The notes beneath the pieces are model-generated. The model was not told the DNA's origin. It searched no databases and saw only the letters and a program-made list of their open reading frames with translations. 64,000 bases of DNA from Actinophytocola sp963727495 (lineage in GTDB: Bacteria > Actinomycetota > Actinomycetes > Mycobacteriales > Pseudonocardiaceae), in assembly GCA_963727495.1 (NCBI GenBank), contig CAVSGQ010000020.1, positions 239,050-303,049 of the forward strand, in the 5' to 3' direction. A program made the translations under genes and the position numbers. Positions 36,852 to 48,078 of this stretch are shown piece by piece. Position 1 is the stretch's first letter. Each line of letters opens with the position of its first letter.

Positions 36852-37434
36852 GCAGCGCCGCGGCGAGCAGACCGCGCGGCGGCTGCTGGACGCGGCGCTC
36901 GCGGTGCACGACGAGGCGGGGCCGGACGGGTTCACCGTGCAGGCCGTGCTGTCGGCGAGCGGGGTGAGCCCGGGCAGCCTCTACCACCACTTCGGCAGCT
37001 TCGACGGGCTGGCCGCCGCGCTCTACGCGCGCTGCATGGCCGAACTGCTGGACGGGATCGTGGCGGCGCTGGAGCGGGCGCGCACCCCGCGCGGCGGGGT
37101 GCGCGCCGTGGTCGTCGGGTACCTGGGGTTCGTCCAGGCGCAGCCGCGGCAGGCCCGGTTCATCCACGCGTCGGCCTACGCCGGCTACCTGGCCGCGCAC
37201 GCCGGAACGATCGCCGAGACCAAGGCACCGCGGATGGCGCGCATGCGGCGCTGGCTGGAGCCGCACGTGCGGGCCGGGTCCGTGGTGGACCTGCCGGACC
37301 CGCTGACCGAGATGCTGCTCATCGGCCCGGTCGCGGAGCTGTCCCGCCGCTGGCTGGCCGGCGCGACCGACATCGACCTGGGCCGGGCGGCCCGGATGCT
37401 GCCGGACCGGACCTGGGCGTCGCTGCGAAAATGA
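36841..37434 (+). CDS. TetR-family transcriptional regulator
   Basis: 197 residues: helix-turn-helix TVQAVLSASGVSPGSLYHHFGSFDGL near the N-terminus, then an all-helical ligand domain. GTG start inside the end of the SDR gene. Autoregulation through the two TAGAA-N5-TTCTA sites before the SDR is the simplest model. Confidence 0.88.
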   Translation: MPVKQRRGEQTARRLLDAALAVHDEAGPDGFTVQAVLSASGVSPGSLYHHFGSFDGLAAALYARCMAELLDGIVAALERARTPRGGVRAVVVGYLGFVQAQPRQARFIHASAYAGYLAAHAGTIAETKAPRMARMRRWLEPHVRAGSVVDLPDPLTEMLLIGPVAELSRRWLAGATDIDLGRAARMLPDRTWASLRK

Positions 37435-37562
37435 GTTGCCGCGCCCGGACGCGCCGTGACACGGTGCCCGGGCAAGGCCAGTCACGTCGAGGAGGCACCG
37501 GCCCGATGATCAGCTGAGGCATTTCGAGGTTCCCGAACTTTCGACATGTCTTGGAGGCTGCC

Positions 37563-39138
<1,576 letters not shown>

Positions 39139-39165
<27 letters not shown>

Positions 39166-41167
39166 CCGCTCCCAGAGGAACGCGAACACCAGCGCCCACT
39201 TGAAGGCGAGCTGCTCGTTGTCCGCGGCCGCGCCGTGCCCGCCCTCGATGTTCTCGTGGTAGCGCACGTCGTGGCCCTGCTCGCGCAGCCGGGCGACCAT
39301 CTTGCGGGCGTGTCCCGGGTGCACCCGGTCGTCCCGGGTGGACGTGATGACCAGCGTCGGCGGGTAGGCGCGTCCGGAGTGGACGTTCTGGTAGGGCGAG
39401 TACTCGCGCAGGAACGCCCAGTCGTCCGGGTCGTCCGGGTCGCCGTACTCGGCCATCCAGGACGCCCCGGCCAGCAGCTTGTGGTACCGCCGCATGTCCA
39501 GCAGCGGCACCTGGCACACGATCGCCCCGAACAGCTCCGGGTACCGGGTGAGCATCACGCCCATCAGCAGGCCGCCGTTCGACCCGCCCTGGATGCCGAG
39601 GCGCTCGGGTGTGGTGATCGCCGCGGGCCACCAGGTCCCGCGCCACCGCGGCGAAGTCCTCGTACACCCGCAGCCGCTGTCCACGTTGGACGGCCTGGTG
39701 CCAGGACGGGCCGTACTCGCCGCCGCCGCGGATGTTGGCCACCACGTAGGTGCCGCCGCGGGCGAGCCAGCCCCGGCCGATCGTGCCGCTGTAGGCCGGG
39801 GTGAGCGGCACCTCGAAGCCGCCGTAGCCGGTGAGCAGCGTCGGGCCGCCGCGGCCCACGACGAAGTACGGGATCCGGGTGCCGTCGTCGGAGGTGGCGA
39901 AGTGCTGCTCGACGGGCAGGTCGCCGGCGGCGAAGAACGCGGGTGCCCGCTTGAGCACCTCGGCCGTGCCGCCGTCCTCGCCGCCGATCTCGCCGCGGAA
40001 CAGCGTGGCCGGCTGGGTGTAGCCGCTCGCGTTGAGGAAGTACTCGTCGCTCGCGTCCGGGTCGGTGTCGAGGATGTCCGCCGAGCCGACCTCGGGCACC
40101 CCGGCCAGTGGCGCGCGGGCCCAGCCGTCCGGGCCGGGGGTGAGCACCTCGAACCGGCTCTTCACGTCCGCCAGGGTGGCGACGACCAGGTGGTTGCGGG
40201 TCCACGCGTGGTAGGACAGCGAGGTGTGCTCGTCGGGCTCGAACAGCATCTCGAGGTCCCGCGCGCCGGCGAGGAACTCGTCGAACCGCGCGGCCAGCAG
40301 CGCGCCCGCCGGGTAGGTCGTGCCGCCGACCGTCCACTCGGACCGCGTGCTGATCAGCAGCCACTCGCGGTGCGCGGAGGTCTCGGCGTCCTCGGGCACC
40401 TCGATGCGCACCAGGCCCGCCGGCGTGCGCAGGTGCTTCTCGGTGCGGTAGAAGTCGGGGCTGCGGTAGACGAAGTCGCGCTCGAAGCCCTCGGTCGGGT
40501 CGTGGTAGGCGCCCGCGGCCACGTCGTCCGGCTTGCCCTCGAACACCACGGTCGCCTCGCCGAGCGGTGTGCCGCGGCGCCACTGCTTCACGATGCGCGG
40601 GTAGCCGGAGCTGGTGAGCGAGCCCTCGCCGAAGTCGGTGCCGACGTAGACGTGGTCCTCGTCGATCCAGCCCACCCGGCTCTTCGCCTCCGGCAGCGTG
40701 AACCCGTCCTCGACGAACGTCAGCGTCTCCAGGTCGAACTCGCGCACCACGGCCGCGTCGGCGCCGCCCCGGGACAGCTCGACGAGCGCGCGCCGGTAAC
40801 CGGGGCGCAGCACCGCGGCGCCCTGCCACACCCAGTTCTCGCCCTCCGCCTCGGCCAGCGCGTCGACGTCGAGGACCAGCTCCCAGTCCGGGTCGGGCCG
40901 GCGGTAGGACTCCAGCGTCGTGCGCCGCCACAGCCCGCGCGGGTTGGCCGCGTCCTGCCAGAAGTTGTAGAGGTACCGGTCGCGCCGGCGCACGTACGGG
41001 ATGCGGTCGTCGGCGTCGAGGACCTCGCGGATCCCGTCGCGCAGCTCGGCGAACCGGGCCGCGCCGGTCAGCTCGGCGACGGTCTCCGCGTTGCGCTCCC
41101 GCACCCAGTCCAGCGCAGCGTCCCCCGTGACGTCCTCCAGCCAGAGGTACGGGTCGTCATCGCTCAT
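39139..41167 (-). CDS. Prolyl oligopeptidase (S9 family; one frame break)
   Basis: 675 residues after removing one extra G near 39630. N-terminal beta-propeller starting DDDPYLWLEDVTGDAALDWV, then the alpha/beta-hydrolase domain with nucleophile GGSNGG, Asp in TSTRDDRVHPGH and His in ENIEGGHG. Cleaves after proline in short peptides. No signal peptide, so cytoplasmic. The break separates the propeller from the catalytic Ser, so the protein would be dead if it were real. Confidence 0.9.
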
Positions 41168-41186
41168 GACCCCAGTCTGCCCGCAG

Positions 41187-41996
41187 TCACGGGGAACGCA
41201 GGTGGTCCGGCGCCGGCTTCAGCCGCCGCCCGCGCGGACCGGTGCCCGACTTCGTGCCGATCCAGATGTAGGTCGGGATGATCTGGGTGGCCAGCCGCAG
41301 CACGCCGGTGGGCACCCGGGAGACCGGCCCGCGCACGATCTCGCCGGCCTGGAACGTCACCGGGTCCTTGATCACGCAGAACGTGTAGTCCCACACGTGC
41401 AGGCCGCGCAGCATCGCCTTCAGGCCCCGGCGGCTGCGGTGCCGCTCGTAGTACGAGTCGGCCTTGCCGGTCGCGCGGAGGACCCGGTCGGCGAGGCCCT
41501 GCGGCAGCCAGGACAGCAGCGGCAGCGAGTAGTGCGGCTCGATGGGCTGGTACTTGTTGGCGAGCCCGAGGTAGACCACGCCGTCCGGCTTGAGCACCCG
41601 CCGCACCTCGGCCATCACCGCGTCCGGGTCGACCACGTGCTCGTAGATGTGGTTGAAGACCACCAGGTCGAGTGACTCGTCGGGCAGCGGCATGTTCTCG
41701 CCCGGCGCCTCGACGAACGTGACGCGCTCGCCGAAACGTTCCTTCGCCTTCGCCAGGCCCGGCGCGTCGATGTCGAACCCGTAGGTCGTCGCGGCGCCGG
41801 CGGCCGCGAGCTCGTCGGCGATGAAGCCGGCCGAGCAGCCGATGTCGGCGACCGTCAGGCCGCTCAGGTCGTCGCGGCCGAGGAAGTGCCGCACGACGCT
41901 CAGCATCTTGCGGGCCTTGGTCCGGCGGTGCTCCTCGTCGAGCATCTTGCCCATCAGCTCGGAGTACGCCAGTTGCGGATCGCGCTCCCCGGTCAC
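41187..41996 (-). CDS. Class I SAM-dependent methyltransferase
   Basis: 269 residues with the SAM motifs VADIGCSAGFIADELAA, GFDID and the LVVFNHIYEHVVDPD post-I/II region, then RRVLKPDGVVYL. Start taken at the GTG (VTGERDPQLAYSELMG), which has GAAGGAAGG about eight bases before it; the open frame continues 16 codons upstream. Acceptor unknown. Divergent from a membrane protein and close to glycosyl-transfer genes, hence perhaps a glycan or lipid methylation step. Confidence 0.83.
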   Translation of the reverse strand: MTGERDPQLAYSELMGKMLDEEHRRTKARKMLSVVRHFLGRDDLSGLTVADIGCSAGFIADELAAAGAATTYGFDIDAPGLAKAKERFGERVTFVEAPGENMPLPDESLDLVVFNHIYEHVVDPDAVMAEVRRVLKPDGVVYLGLANKYQPIEPHYSLPLLSWLPQGLADRVLRATGKADSYYERHRSRRGLKAMLRGLHVWDYTFCVIKDPVTFQAGEIVRGPVSRVPTGVLRLATQIIPTYIWIGTKSGTGPRGRRLKPAPDHLRSP

Positions 41997-42067
41997 GAAC
42001 AGTCCTTCCTTCGGCACGCGGGCATGCCGAGGGAAGGCTATCAAGAACGCCGAATAGGCTGAGCGCC

Positions 42068-43039
42068 ATGACTCCAGCGGAGCCCACCCGCCCCGCCAAG
42101 CGGCGCTCCGGCCTGCGGCGTTGGTTCCGCATCGGCATGGTCGTCGTGGCCGTAGGGCTCGGTGTGTTCGCCATCGCGAGCCAGTGGGACGCGTTCTCCT
42201 CGGCGCTCACCGAGCTGCACCCGTTCCCCGTCGTGCTGTCCGCGGTGTTCGTGGTCGCGGCGATGCTGGCGAGCATGATGGCCTGGCGGGCGCTGCTGGC
42301 GGACATGGGCTCACCGCTGCCGGTCGCGGTCGCCGCCCGGGTGTTCTTCGTCTCCCAGCTGGGCAAGTACGTACCCGGCAAGGTGTGGATGTTCGTGGCC
42401 CAGGTCGAGCTGGGCCGCGAGCACGACGTGCCCGCCCGGCGGTCGGCCGTGGTGGGCATGCTCGTCATCATGCTCACGGTGGTCACCGGCCTGCTGGTGC
42501 CGCTCGCGATCCTGCCGCTGCTGGACATGGCCGCCTTCGCCCGCTTCTGGTGGGCGTTCGCGTTCGTCCCGGTGCTGCTGGTGATGCTGCACCCGAGGCT
42601 GCTCAACCCGCTGATCCGGCTGGCGTTCCGGCTGATCCGCCGGCAGCCGCCGGAGGAGCCGCTGTCCCTGCGCGGCATCACGCTGGCCGTGGTCTGGATC
42701 ATGGTCGACTGGGTGTTCTACGGGCTGCACCTGTGGGCCCTGATCCGCGACCTCGGCGCCGACGAGGCCAAGGCGGTGCCGCTGGCGATCGCGGCGTTCG
42801 CGCTGTCCTGGACGATCGGCTTCATCGTGCTCGTGACCCCGGCCGGCGCGGGGGCCCGCGAGGCGGCGCTGGTCGTGGTGCTGGGCCAGGTCATGGCCCA
42901 GCCCGTCGCGCTGCTCGCCGCCCTGGTGTCCCGCCTGCTGATGACCTTCGCCGACCTCGCGCTGGCCGGCGGCGCGGTGCTCGCGAGCCGCAAGCACCGC
43001 GCGGCCAGGACCGCGGAACCGACGCCGGCCGGCAGCTGA
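42068..43039 (+). CDS. UPF0104/LPG_synthase_TM-type integral membrane protein
   Basis: 323 residues, eight to nine membrane helices, with the family motif FFVSQLGKYVPGKVWMFVAQ and the late GAGAREAALVVVLG. The family includes the flippase domain of MprF and AglD-like proteins. Suggested role: movement or handling of a lipid-linked intermediate. Neighbours (methyltransferases, glycosyltransferase, YfhO-like protein) support an envelope-glycan setting; the exact substrate is unknown. Confidence 0.82.
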   Translation: MTPAEPTRPAKRRSGLRRWFRIGMVVVAVGLGVFAIASQWDAFSSALTELHPFPVVLSAVFVVAAMLASMMAWRALLADMGSPLPVAVAARVFFVSQLGKYVPGKVWMFVAQVELGREHDVPARRSAVVGMLVIMLTVVTGLLVPLAILPLLDMAAFARFWWAFAFVPVLLVMLHPRLLNPLIRLAFRLIRRQPPEEPLSLRGITLAVVWIMVDWVFYGLHLWALIRDLGADEAKAVPLAIAAFALSWTIGFIVLVTPAGAGAREAALVVVLGQVMAQPVALLAALVSRLLMTFADLALAGGAVLASRKHRAARTAEPTPAGS

Positions 43040-43048
43040 CGCGGCCCT

Positions 43049-43843
43049 TCAGGCGCGGTCGAACGCCAGGCGGATGAACGTGTAGTCCAGGCCGGTCCGC
43101 TTCCAGTGCACCGGGCGCTCGGCGTGCTCGAGGGCCAGCTCACCCTTGAGCGTCAGGCCGTGCTTCCCGGCCACCTTCACCAGGTCGTGGATGTCGTCCG
43201 GCGAGAAGATGTGCACGGGCTGGCCGTAGGCGGTGATGCCGGTCGTGTCCGGCGGGTCCTGGTCGTAGTCGGTGGAGACGACCAGCACGCCGCCGGGCTT
43301 GATGATCCGCGCGCTCTCGGCGAGGAACGGCTCGAGCGGCACCCCGTGCTCGATCACGCTCATGCAGGTCACCGCGTCGAAGCGGCCGTCGGGGAAGTCG
43401 GTGGCGGTGATGTCGCCGTAGCGGAACAGCACGCCGTCGCGGCGCACGTCCTCGCTGAACTCCAGGTTGTTGCCGACCAGGTCGGACAGGCCGTACAGGC
43501 GCAGCCACGGCAGCACCGAGGAGTACCGCGCGGAGCCCGCGTCGAGCACCGACGCCGTCCGGCCGACCGCGTCGAGCACGGTCGCGACCGCGCCGAGGGC
43601 GTCCCAGTTCTTCGGCCTGTCGCGGTGCGGCGGCAGGTTCAGCCGCCGGCACTCCTCGACCGCCCGCTGCCAGGCGGCGGCGTCGCGCAGCACGTCGGTC
43701 GGCGGCATCGGCGCGGGCGGCGGCTTCGGGCCTGCCTTCGCCTCGCGCCTGCGCTGCCGGCCGACCCGGCTCCACAGCATCTGCTCGGCGACCCGCTTGG
43801 CCACCGCCAGAGCCGCCCCACCGGGCGGTGCGGCCTCAGCCAT
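43049..43843 (-). CDS. SAM-dependent methyltransferase
   Basis: 264 residues. After a basic/Pro-rich N-terminus (about 45 residues), the fold shows VLDAGSARYSSVLPW, the FDAVTCMSVIEHGVPLEPF acceptor region and IIKPGGVLVVSTDYD. The motif I sequence (DAGSA) is slightly unusual. The same-strand order GT - methyltransferase suggests modification of a sugar chain. Substrate unknown. Confidence 0.78.
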   Translation of the reverse strand: MAEAAPPGGAALAVAKRVAEQMLWSRVGRQRRREAKAGPKPPPAPMPPTDVLRDAAAWQRAVEECRRLNLPPHRDRPKNWDALGAVATVLDAVGRTASVLDAGSARYSSVLPWLRLYGLSDLVGNNLEFSEDVRRDGVLFRYGDITATDFPDGRFDAVTCMSVIEHGVPLEPFLAESARIIKPGGVLVVSTDYDQDPPDTTGITAYGQPVHIFSPDDIHDLVKVAGKHGLTLKGELALEHAERPVHWKRTGLDYTFIRLAFDRA

Positions 43844-43869
43844 CCGTCACTTCCTTCCAGGTAGCGCCC

Positions 43870-44961
43870 TCACCCGGCGAGGGTGGTCAGGGCCTTGAGG
43901 TAGCGGCTCCACTGCGGGGCCGAGTCCGGCCTGCGCACCTCGGCGCGCATCCGCAGCGGGGTGTCCCCGGTGTAGAACGTGTCGAGCGCGCCGGTCAGCG
44001 CGGTCACGTCGTCGGGCGGCACGAGCAGGCCGTCGACACCGTCGCGGACGTCGTCGGGAAGCGTGCCGACCCGGCTCGCGATCACCGGCAGGCCGTGCTC
44101 GAACGCGAGGAACGCGTTCACCGACGCGGTGGCGGAGCGGTAGGGCAGGGCCAGCGCGTCCACCCCGCGGAACAGCGCGGGCACGTCCTCGGCGTCGACG
44201 TAGCCGCGCCGGACGTCGACCCGGTCGGCCAGCCCGAGCTCGCCGACGAGTCCGTCGATCACCGCCGGCATGTCGCCCCAGAACTCGCCGGCGACGGTGA
44301 GCGACACGTCGGCGGGCCCGTGCGCCATCGCCCGCAGCAGCACGTCGAGACCCTTGTACGGGCGGACGAGGCCGAAGAACAGCAGGCGGCGGTGCACCTG
44401 CTCGTCGCGGGCGGACCCGGTGGCGGGCGCGACGACCACCGGCGCCATCTGCTCGACGGCCACCGGCACGCCGGTCAGCGACCGGGCGATCCGGCCCTGC
44501 TCCTCGGAGTGCGCGAGCACGCCGTCCACCCGGGACAGCACGCCGCGGATCAGCCGCTCGTCGACCGACCGCCGCTCGTGCGGCAGCACGTTGTGGCACT
44601 GGGTCACGACCTTGGCCCGCCGGCCGCGGCCCAGCCCGGCGAGGATCCCGCGGTAGGCGGGCATCTGGACCGGGCTCGCCACGACGAGGACCACCAGGTC
44701 GTGGTCGCGCAGGCGGCGGCCGCAGGCGTACCACGAGTCCGGCCGCCGCCAGGACAGCGCGCGGTGCGTGCCGGGGAACGGGGGCAGCTCGGGCTTGTCC
44801 ACCGTGAGCCGGCCGGGGTAGAGGCGCTTGGGGTACTGGTGCGACCAGGACTCCAGCCGCACGTCGTGGCCGGCCGCCGTCAGCTGGTGGGCCAGCTCCG
44901 TGGTGTACTGCGAGATCCCGCCCTTGTAGGGATGCGTGGGACCGATGACGGCAATCCGCAT
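43870..44961 (-). CDS. GT4-type glycosyltransferase
   Basis: 363 residues, GT-B fold: N-terminal MRIAVIGPTHPYKGGISQYT, C-terminal LLFFGLVRPYKGLDVLL and the E-x7-E-type nucleotide-sugar region (NAFLAFEHGLPVIAS). It adds a sugar to an unknown acceptor at the cytoplasmic face of the membrane. It begins two bases after the stop of the YfhO-like gene, so both are one transcript. Confidence 0.87.
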   Translation of the reverse strand: MRIAVIGPTHPYKGGISQYTTELAHQLTAAGHDVRLESWSHQYPKRLYPGRLTVDKPELPPFPGTHRALSWRRPDSWYACGRRLRDHDLVVLVVASPVQMPAYRGILAGLGRGRRAKVVTQCHNVLPHERRSVDERLIRGVLSRVDGVLAHSEEQGRIARSLTGVPVAVEQMAPVVVAPATGSARDEQVHRRLLFFGLVRPYKGLDVLLRAMAHGPADVSLTVAGEFWGDMPAVIDGLVGELGLADRVDVRRGYVDAEDVPALFRGVDALALPYRSATASVNAFLAFEHGLPVIASRVGTLPDDVRDGVDGLLVPPDDVTALTGALDTFYTGDTPLRMRAEVRRPDSAPQWSRYLKALTTLAG

Positions 44962-44963
44962 GG

Positions 44964-47828
44964 TTACTGTGTCCCTGATTCCGGGGTTCGGGTCATGTTT
45001 CGCCGTCTGCGCAGCACCTGCTCGACGATGACCAGCGCGCACAGTAACACGACGGTCACCGCACTCGTCCATGTGCCGGCGCCGCCGTAGGGCGCAGCGT
45101 AGCGCAGCCGCACGGTGTGCTCGCCGGCCCCGACCGCGACGGCGACCACCCCGTGGTCGGCCGGCACGAGGTCCGCCGGCTCGCCGTCGACGGTGGCCCG
45201 CCATCCGTGCTGCAGCGCGTCGGCGACGACCAGGTAACCGGCGCCGTCCGCGTGGACGGTGGCCTCGATGGTGCTGGCGCCGTCGTCGGTGACGTCGACG
45301 GTGGCCCGCGCGCCGTCCGGGGCGGCACCTCGCGGCGCGGAGTCGAGGAGGACCTCGTCCGGCGCCACGTCGCCGTCCGCGAGCATGGCCAGCTGCCGGC
45401 CGGAGTCGGGCTCGACGACCGCGGTGCCGGCCCAGCGGATGCGGGGCAGCGCCCGGTCGCGCTCGTAGATGACCGCCGGGTCGGCCATGACCACGCGCAG
45501 GCCGTCGTCGGCGGGGCCGACGGTGGTGAGCGCGGGCGCGCCTGCCCTGCTCGCCAGGTCCAGGGCGGCGGTCGTGGTCTCCAGCCGGGCGGTGAGCGGC
45601 GTGCCGGCGCGGATGTCCTCGCCGGCGACGGGGATCTGCAGGTCGAGGGGGTGGTTGGTGGCCCGCAGCGTGCGGAACCCGGTCGCGACGTCCTTGCCGT
45701 CCGGGTCGAGCAGGCTGACCTCGAGCCGGGTCGCCGCCGGGATCGGTCTCGCCACGTGGGCGGCGATCGCGCGCAGCGGGCCGTCCTGCTGAACCGTCGC
45801 GGTGACCGGCGTGCCCGGGGCGAGCGTGGTGGTGCCGTCGCTGGCGAGGTCGTGCGGGGTGCCGATGACGGGGTTGCCGGTGGAGCTGACGTAGTAGCGC
45901 ACGGCGAGCCGGTCGAGGACGGGGCTGGTGACGACCTGCGGGTCGGCGGCGATCGAGGGGAGCGTGGGCGGGTCGCGGAACTGGCCGCCGGGCAGGTCCT
46001 CGATGAGCTCGCCCATGCGCTCGTCGGAGAACGCGTGGCCGCCGAGGCTGCGCAGCTGGTGGATGGAGCTCTCGCCGGGAACCAGCGTGTTGGTGGGGCT
46101 GGCGTAGCGGCCGTCGCCGAGGTGCGCGGCGAGGTAGCGGTGCACGTCGGTCTCGGGGTAGAAGGTGTCCCGGTCGCTGCGCACCCAGTAGGGAACGGCG
46201 AAGGTGAGCGCCTGCGCGGCGATGAGCAGCGGGATGGCGACGAGCGCGACGGTGCGGACCGCACGGGCGCGCCCCCACCGGGCGAGCGCGACGCAGAGCC
46301 CGGCGGCGGCGACGAACGCGACGCCGATGAGGACCTGCTGGTCGAAGTTCTCGAGCCGGCGGGGGCGGTTGTCGGCGAGCGTGCGGGCCGCGTACCAGAG
46401 CCCGGCGGTGCCGGCGGCGGCGCCGAGCCAGACGGCCGGGCCCCACAGGCGGCCGAGCGCCCCGCGGCGCCGCGCCTCCCGCACGCGCTGCGCGAGCAGG
46501 TCGAACCCGACCGCGGCGAGCACGGCGACGAGGAAGCCGAGGACCGAGCGCAGCCGGCCGACGAAGTTGTCGGCGAACAGCACGGGCAGCCGCTGCGCGA
46601 CGGCCAGCGGCGGGCCGCCGGCGTAGACGAGCAGCACGCACACGCCGATGGCGGCGACCAGGTAGACCCAGACGCCGCGGGGGAGCAGGCCACGCCCGGC
46701 ACGCACCGCGGCGAGCGCGACGAGAGCGAGCAGGAGGGCGGCGGCGCCGACGTAGGAGACGGCCTCGACGAGGTTGGTGCCGGCGAACCATGCGGGCGGG
46801 CGCAGCGGGTCGGTCGAGCCGAGCGCCCAGGGGGCGATGGCGGTGATGAGGGCGCGGTAGGGGATGACGTCGTCGGGTGTCTGCGCGCGGCCCCAGACGT
46901 AGGCGTGGGACATGAAGTAGCCGAAGGGCACCAGCTGGACGGCGGCGAGCGCCACCGCGCCGGCGATCGCCGCGACCCCGCCCGCGACGACGGCGGTGGC
47001 CCGTTTCCAGTGGGTGCGGTACTCGGCGAGCACCCGGATGAGGAAGTAGGCGCCGCCGGCGGCGAGGGCGTACCCGGTGACGGCGGGGAAGCCGCCGAGC
47101 AGCATGCAGGCGGCGGCGAGGCAGACGAGCACGCCGTCGGTGAGCCGGCGTCGTTGGACGAGCCGTTCCACCGCCCAGAACAGGAGGGGGATGAAGGCGG
47201 CGGTGCGGGTGTGCGTCCAGCCCGTCCAGGCGATCATGAACGCGCTGGTGGCGAACACGAGCCCGCCGACGAACGAGGCCGGTTTGCCGAGCCCGAGCCG
47301 CCGCCCGAACAGGTAGGTTCCGCCCACCGAGACGCCGACCTCGAGGACCTTGACCCAGGCGGGCGCGAACCAGGTGGGCAGGATGTAGAACGGCAGGCTC
47401 AGCGGGGAGAGGAACGCGTTGTTCGGGACGGCGCCGAGGGGGGTGCCGCCGACCATGAAGGGGTTCCAGGCGCCGCCACTCCCGCTGAACAGGAGGTCGG
47501 TGAACAGCGCGGTCTGGGGCAGCACGCCGTCCGCGATGTCCTGGAGGTAGGTGTTGCGCGGCACCACGCCGGAGAGCACGGTCGAGCCGTACGGCGCCCA
47601 GCGCGCGAGCAGGTCGGTAGGCCCGAAGATCCCCCGCCCGACCAGCGGCCACCCGATCCCCACCACGACGAACCCGACGACGGCGAGCCAGATGACCCAC
47701 GGGAGCAGCCGCCCGAGCCCGCCTTCGCGGCCGGGTATGTCGGGCTGGTCGGGCTGGTCGGGTTGGTCGGGTTGGTCGGGAGCAGCGTCCGGCAGGGCCT
47801 GATGCTCGTCCTTCAGCACGTCGCTCAA
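44964..47828 (-). CDS. YfhO-like large membrane protein (GT-C type glycosyltransferase candidate)
   Basis: 954 residues. A short acidic head contains a (DQP)n repeat, followed by about 12 membrane helices with an outside loop PTDLLARWAPYGSTVLSG, then an extracytoplasmic beta-rich domain of about 350 residues and a final C-terminal helix before RRRR. This matches the YfhO family, membrane enzymes thought to use polyprenyl-phosphate sugars. The start is taken as TTG four bases after GGAGG; an in-frame GTG three codons later is possible. The much longer open frame upstream (to 48005) lacks a ribosome site. Confidence 0.82.
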   Translation of the reverse strand: MSDVLKDEHQALPDAAPDQPDQPDQPDQPDIPGREGGLGRLLPWVIWLAVVGFVVVGIGWPLVGRGIFGPTDLLARWAPYGSTVLSGVVPRNTYLQDIADGVLPQTALFTDLLFSGSGGAWNPFMVGGTPLGAVPNNAFLSPLSLPFYILPTWFAPAWVKVLEVGVSVGGTYLFGRRLGLGKPASFVGGLVFATSAFMIAWTGWTHTRTAAFIPLLFWAVERLVQRRRLTDGVLVCLAAACMLLGGFPAVTGYALAAGGAYFLIRVLAEYRTHWKRATAVVAGGVAAIAGAVALAAVQLVPFGYFMSHAYVWGRAQTPDDVIPYRALITAIAPWALGSTDPLRPPAWFAGTNLVEAVSYVGAAALLLALVALAAVRAGRGLLPRGVWVYLVAAIGVCVLLVYAGGPPLAVAQRLPVLFADNFVGRLRSVLGFLVAVLAAVGFDLLAQRVREARRRGALGRLWGPAVWLGAAAGTAGLWYAARTLADNRPRRLENFDQQVLIGVAFVAAAGLCVALARWGRARAVRTVALVAIPLLIAAQALTFAVPYWVRSDRDTFYPETDVHRYLAAHLGDGRYASPTNTLVPGESSIHQLRSLGGHAFSDERMGELIEDLPGGQFRDPPTLPSIAADPQVVTSPVLDRLAVRYYVSSTGNPVIGTPHDLASDGTTTLAPGTPVTATVQQDGPLRAIAAHVARPIPAATRLEVSLLDPDGKDVATGFRTLRATNHPLDLQIPVAGEDIRAGTPLTARLETTTAALDLASRAGAPALTTVGPADDGLRVVMADPAVIYERDRALPRIRWAGTAVVEPDSGRQLAMLADGDVAPDEVLLDSAPRGAAPDGARATVDVTDDGASTIEATVHADGAGYLVVADALQHGWRATVDGEPADLVPADHGVVAVAVGAGEHTVRLRYAAPYGGAGTWTSAVTVVLLCALVIVEQVLRRRRNMTRTPESGTQ
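47739..47780. repeat. 9-bp tandem repeat coding for (DQP)n
   Basis: GTCGGGYTG is repeated four and two-thirds times in frame, giving four to five DQP units in the cytoplasmic head of the YfhO-like protein. Likely to vary in copy number. Confidence 0.85.
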
Positions 47829-47943
47829 GGGTCCTCCCTCACCCGCAGCCCGAAGGCTATCTGCCACCCGGCACACCCCGCAGACCGACCGCACGCCGGT
47901 CACGGCGCGAGTTGTCCACACCACCACCCCTGACCTCGGCAAA

Positions 47944-47966
47944 CCGTCGGTGGCCCCCGGTACGCT
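47944..47966 (+). promoter_or_regulatory. RecA-NDp/PafBC-type damage promoter, copy 1
   Basis: CCGTCGGTG-N8-TACGCT matches TTGTCRGTG-N8-TANNNT except for the first two bases. It is followed by GGAATTCGGGGGGCCGGAGG, shared almost exactly with copy 2. Confidence 0.6.
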
Positions 47967-48055
47967 GGAATTCGGGGGGCCGGAGGCCACCACCCGCCGG
48001 CTCACCGCGCGATTCAGGTGGGACTGTCCACAGCCGTCCGTCCACGCGCGCGGAA

Positions 48056-48078
48056 TTGTCGGTGGCGCTCACTACGCT
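48056..48078 (+). promoter_or_regulatory. RecA-NDp/PafBC-type damage promoter, copy 2
   Basis: TTGTCGGTG-N8-TACGCT is a perfect match to the LexA-independent DNA-damage promoter consensus of actinobacteria. No intact gene follows on this strand. Confidence 0.7.

Noticed and set aside
45117..47933. 938-codon frame opposite the YfhO-like gene
   Set aside because: Shadow of a real membrane-protein gene; composition Gly/Asp/Glu/Arg-rich without structure.
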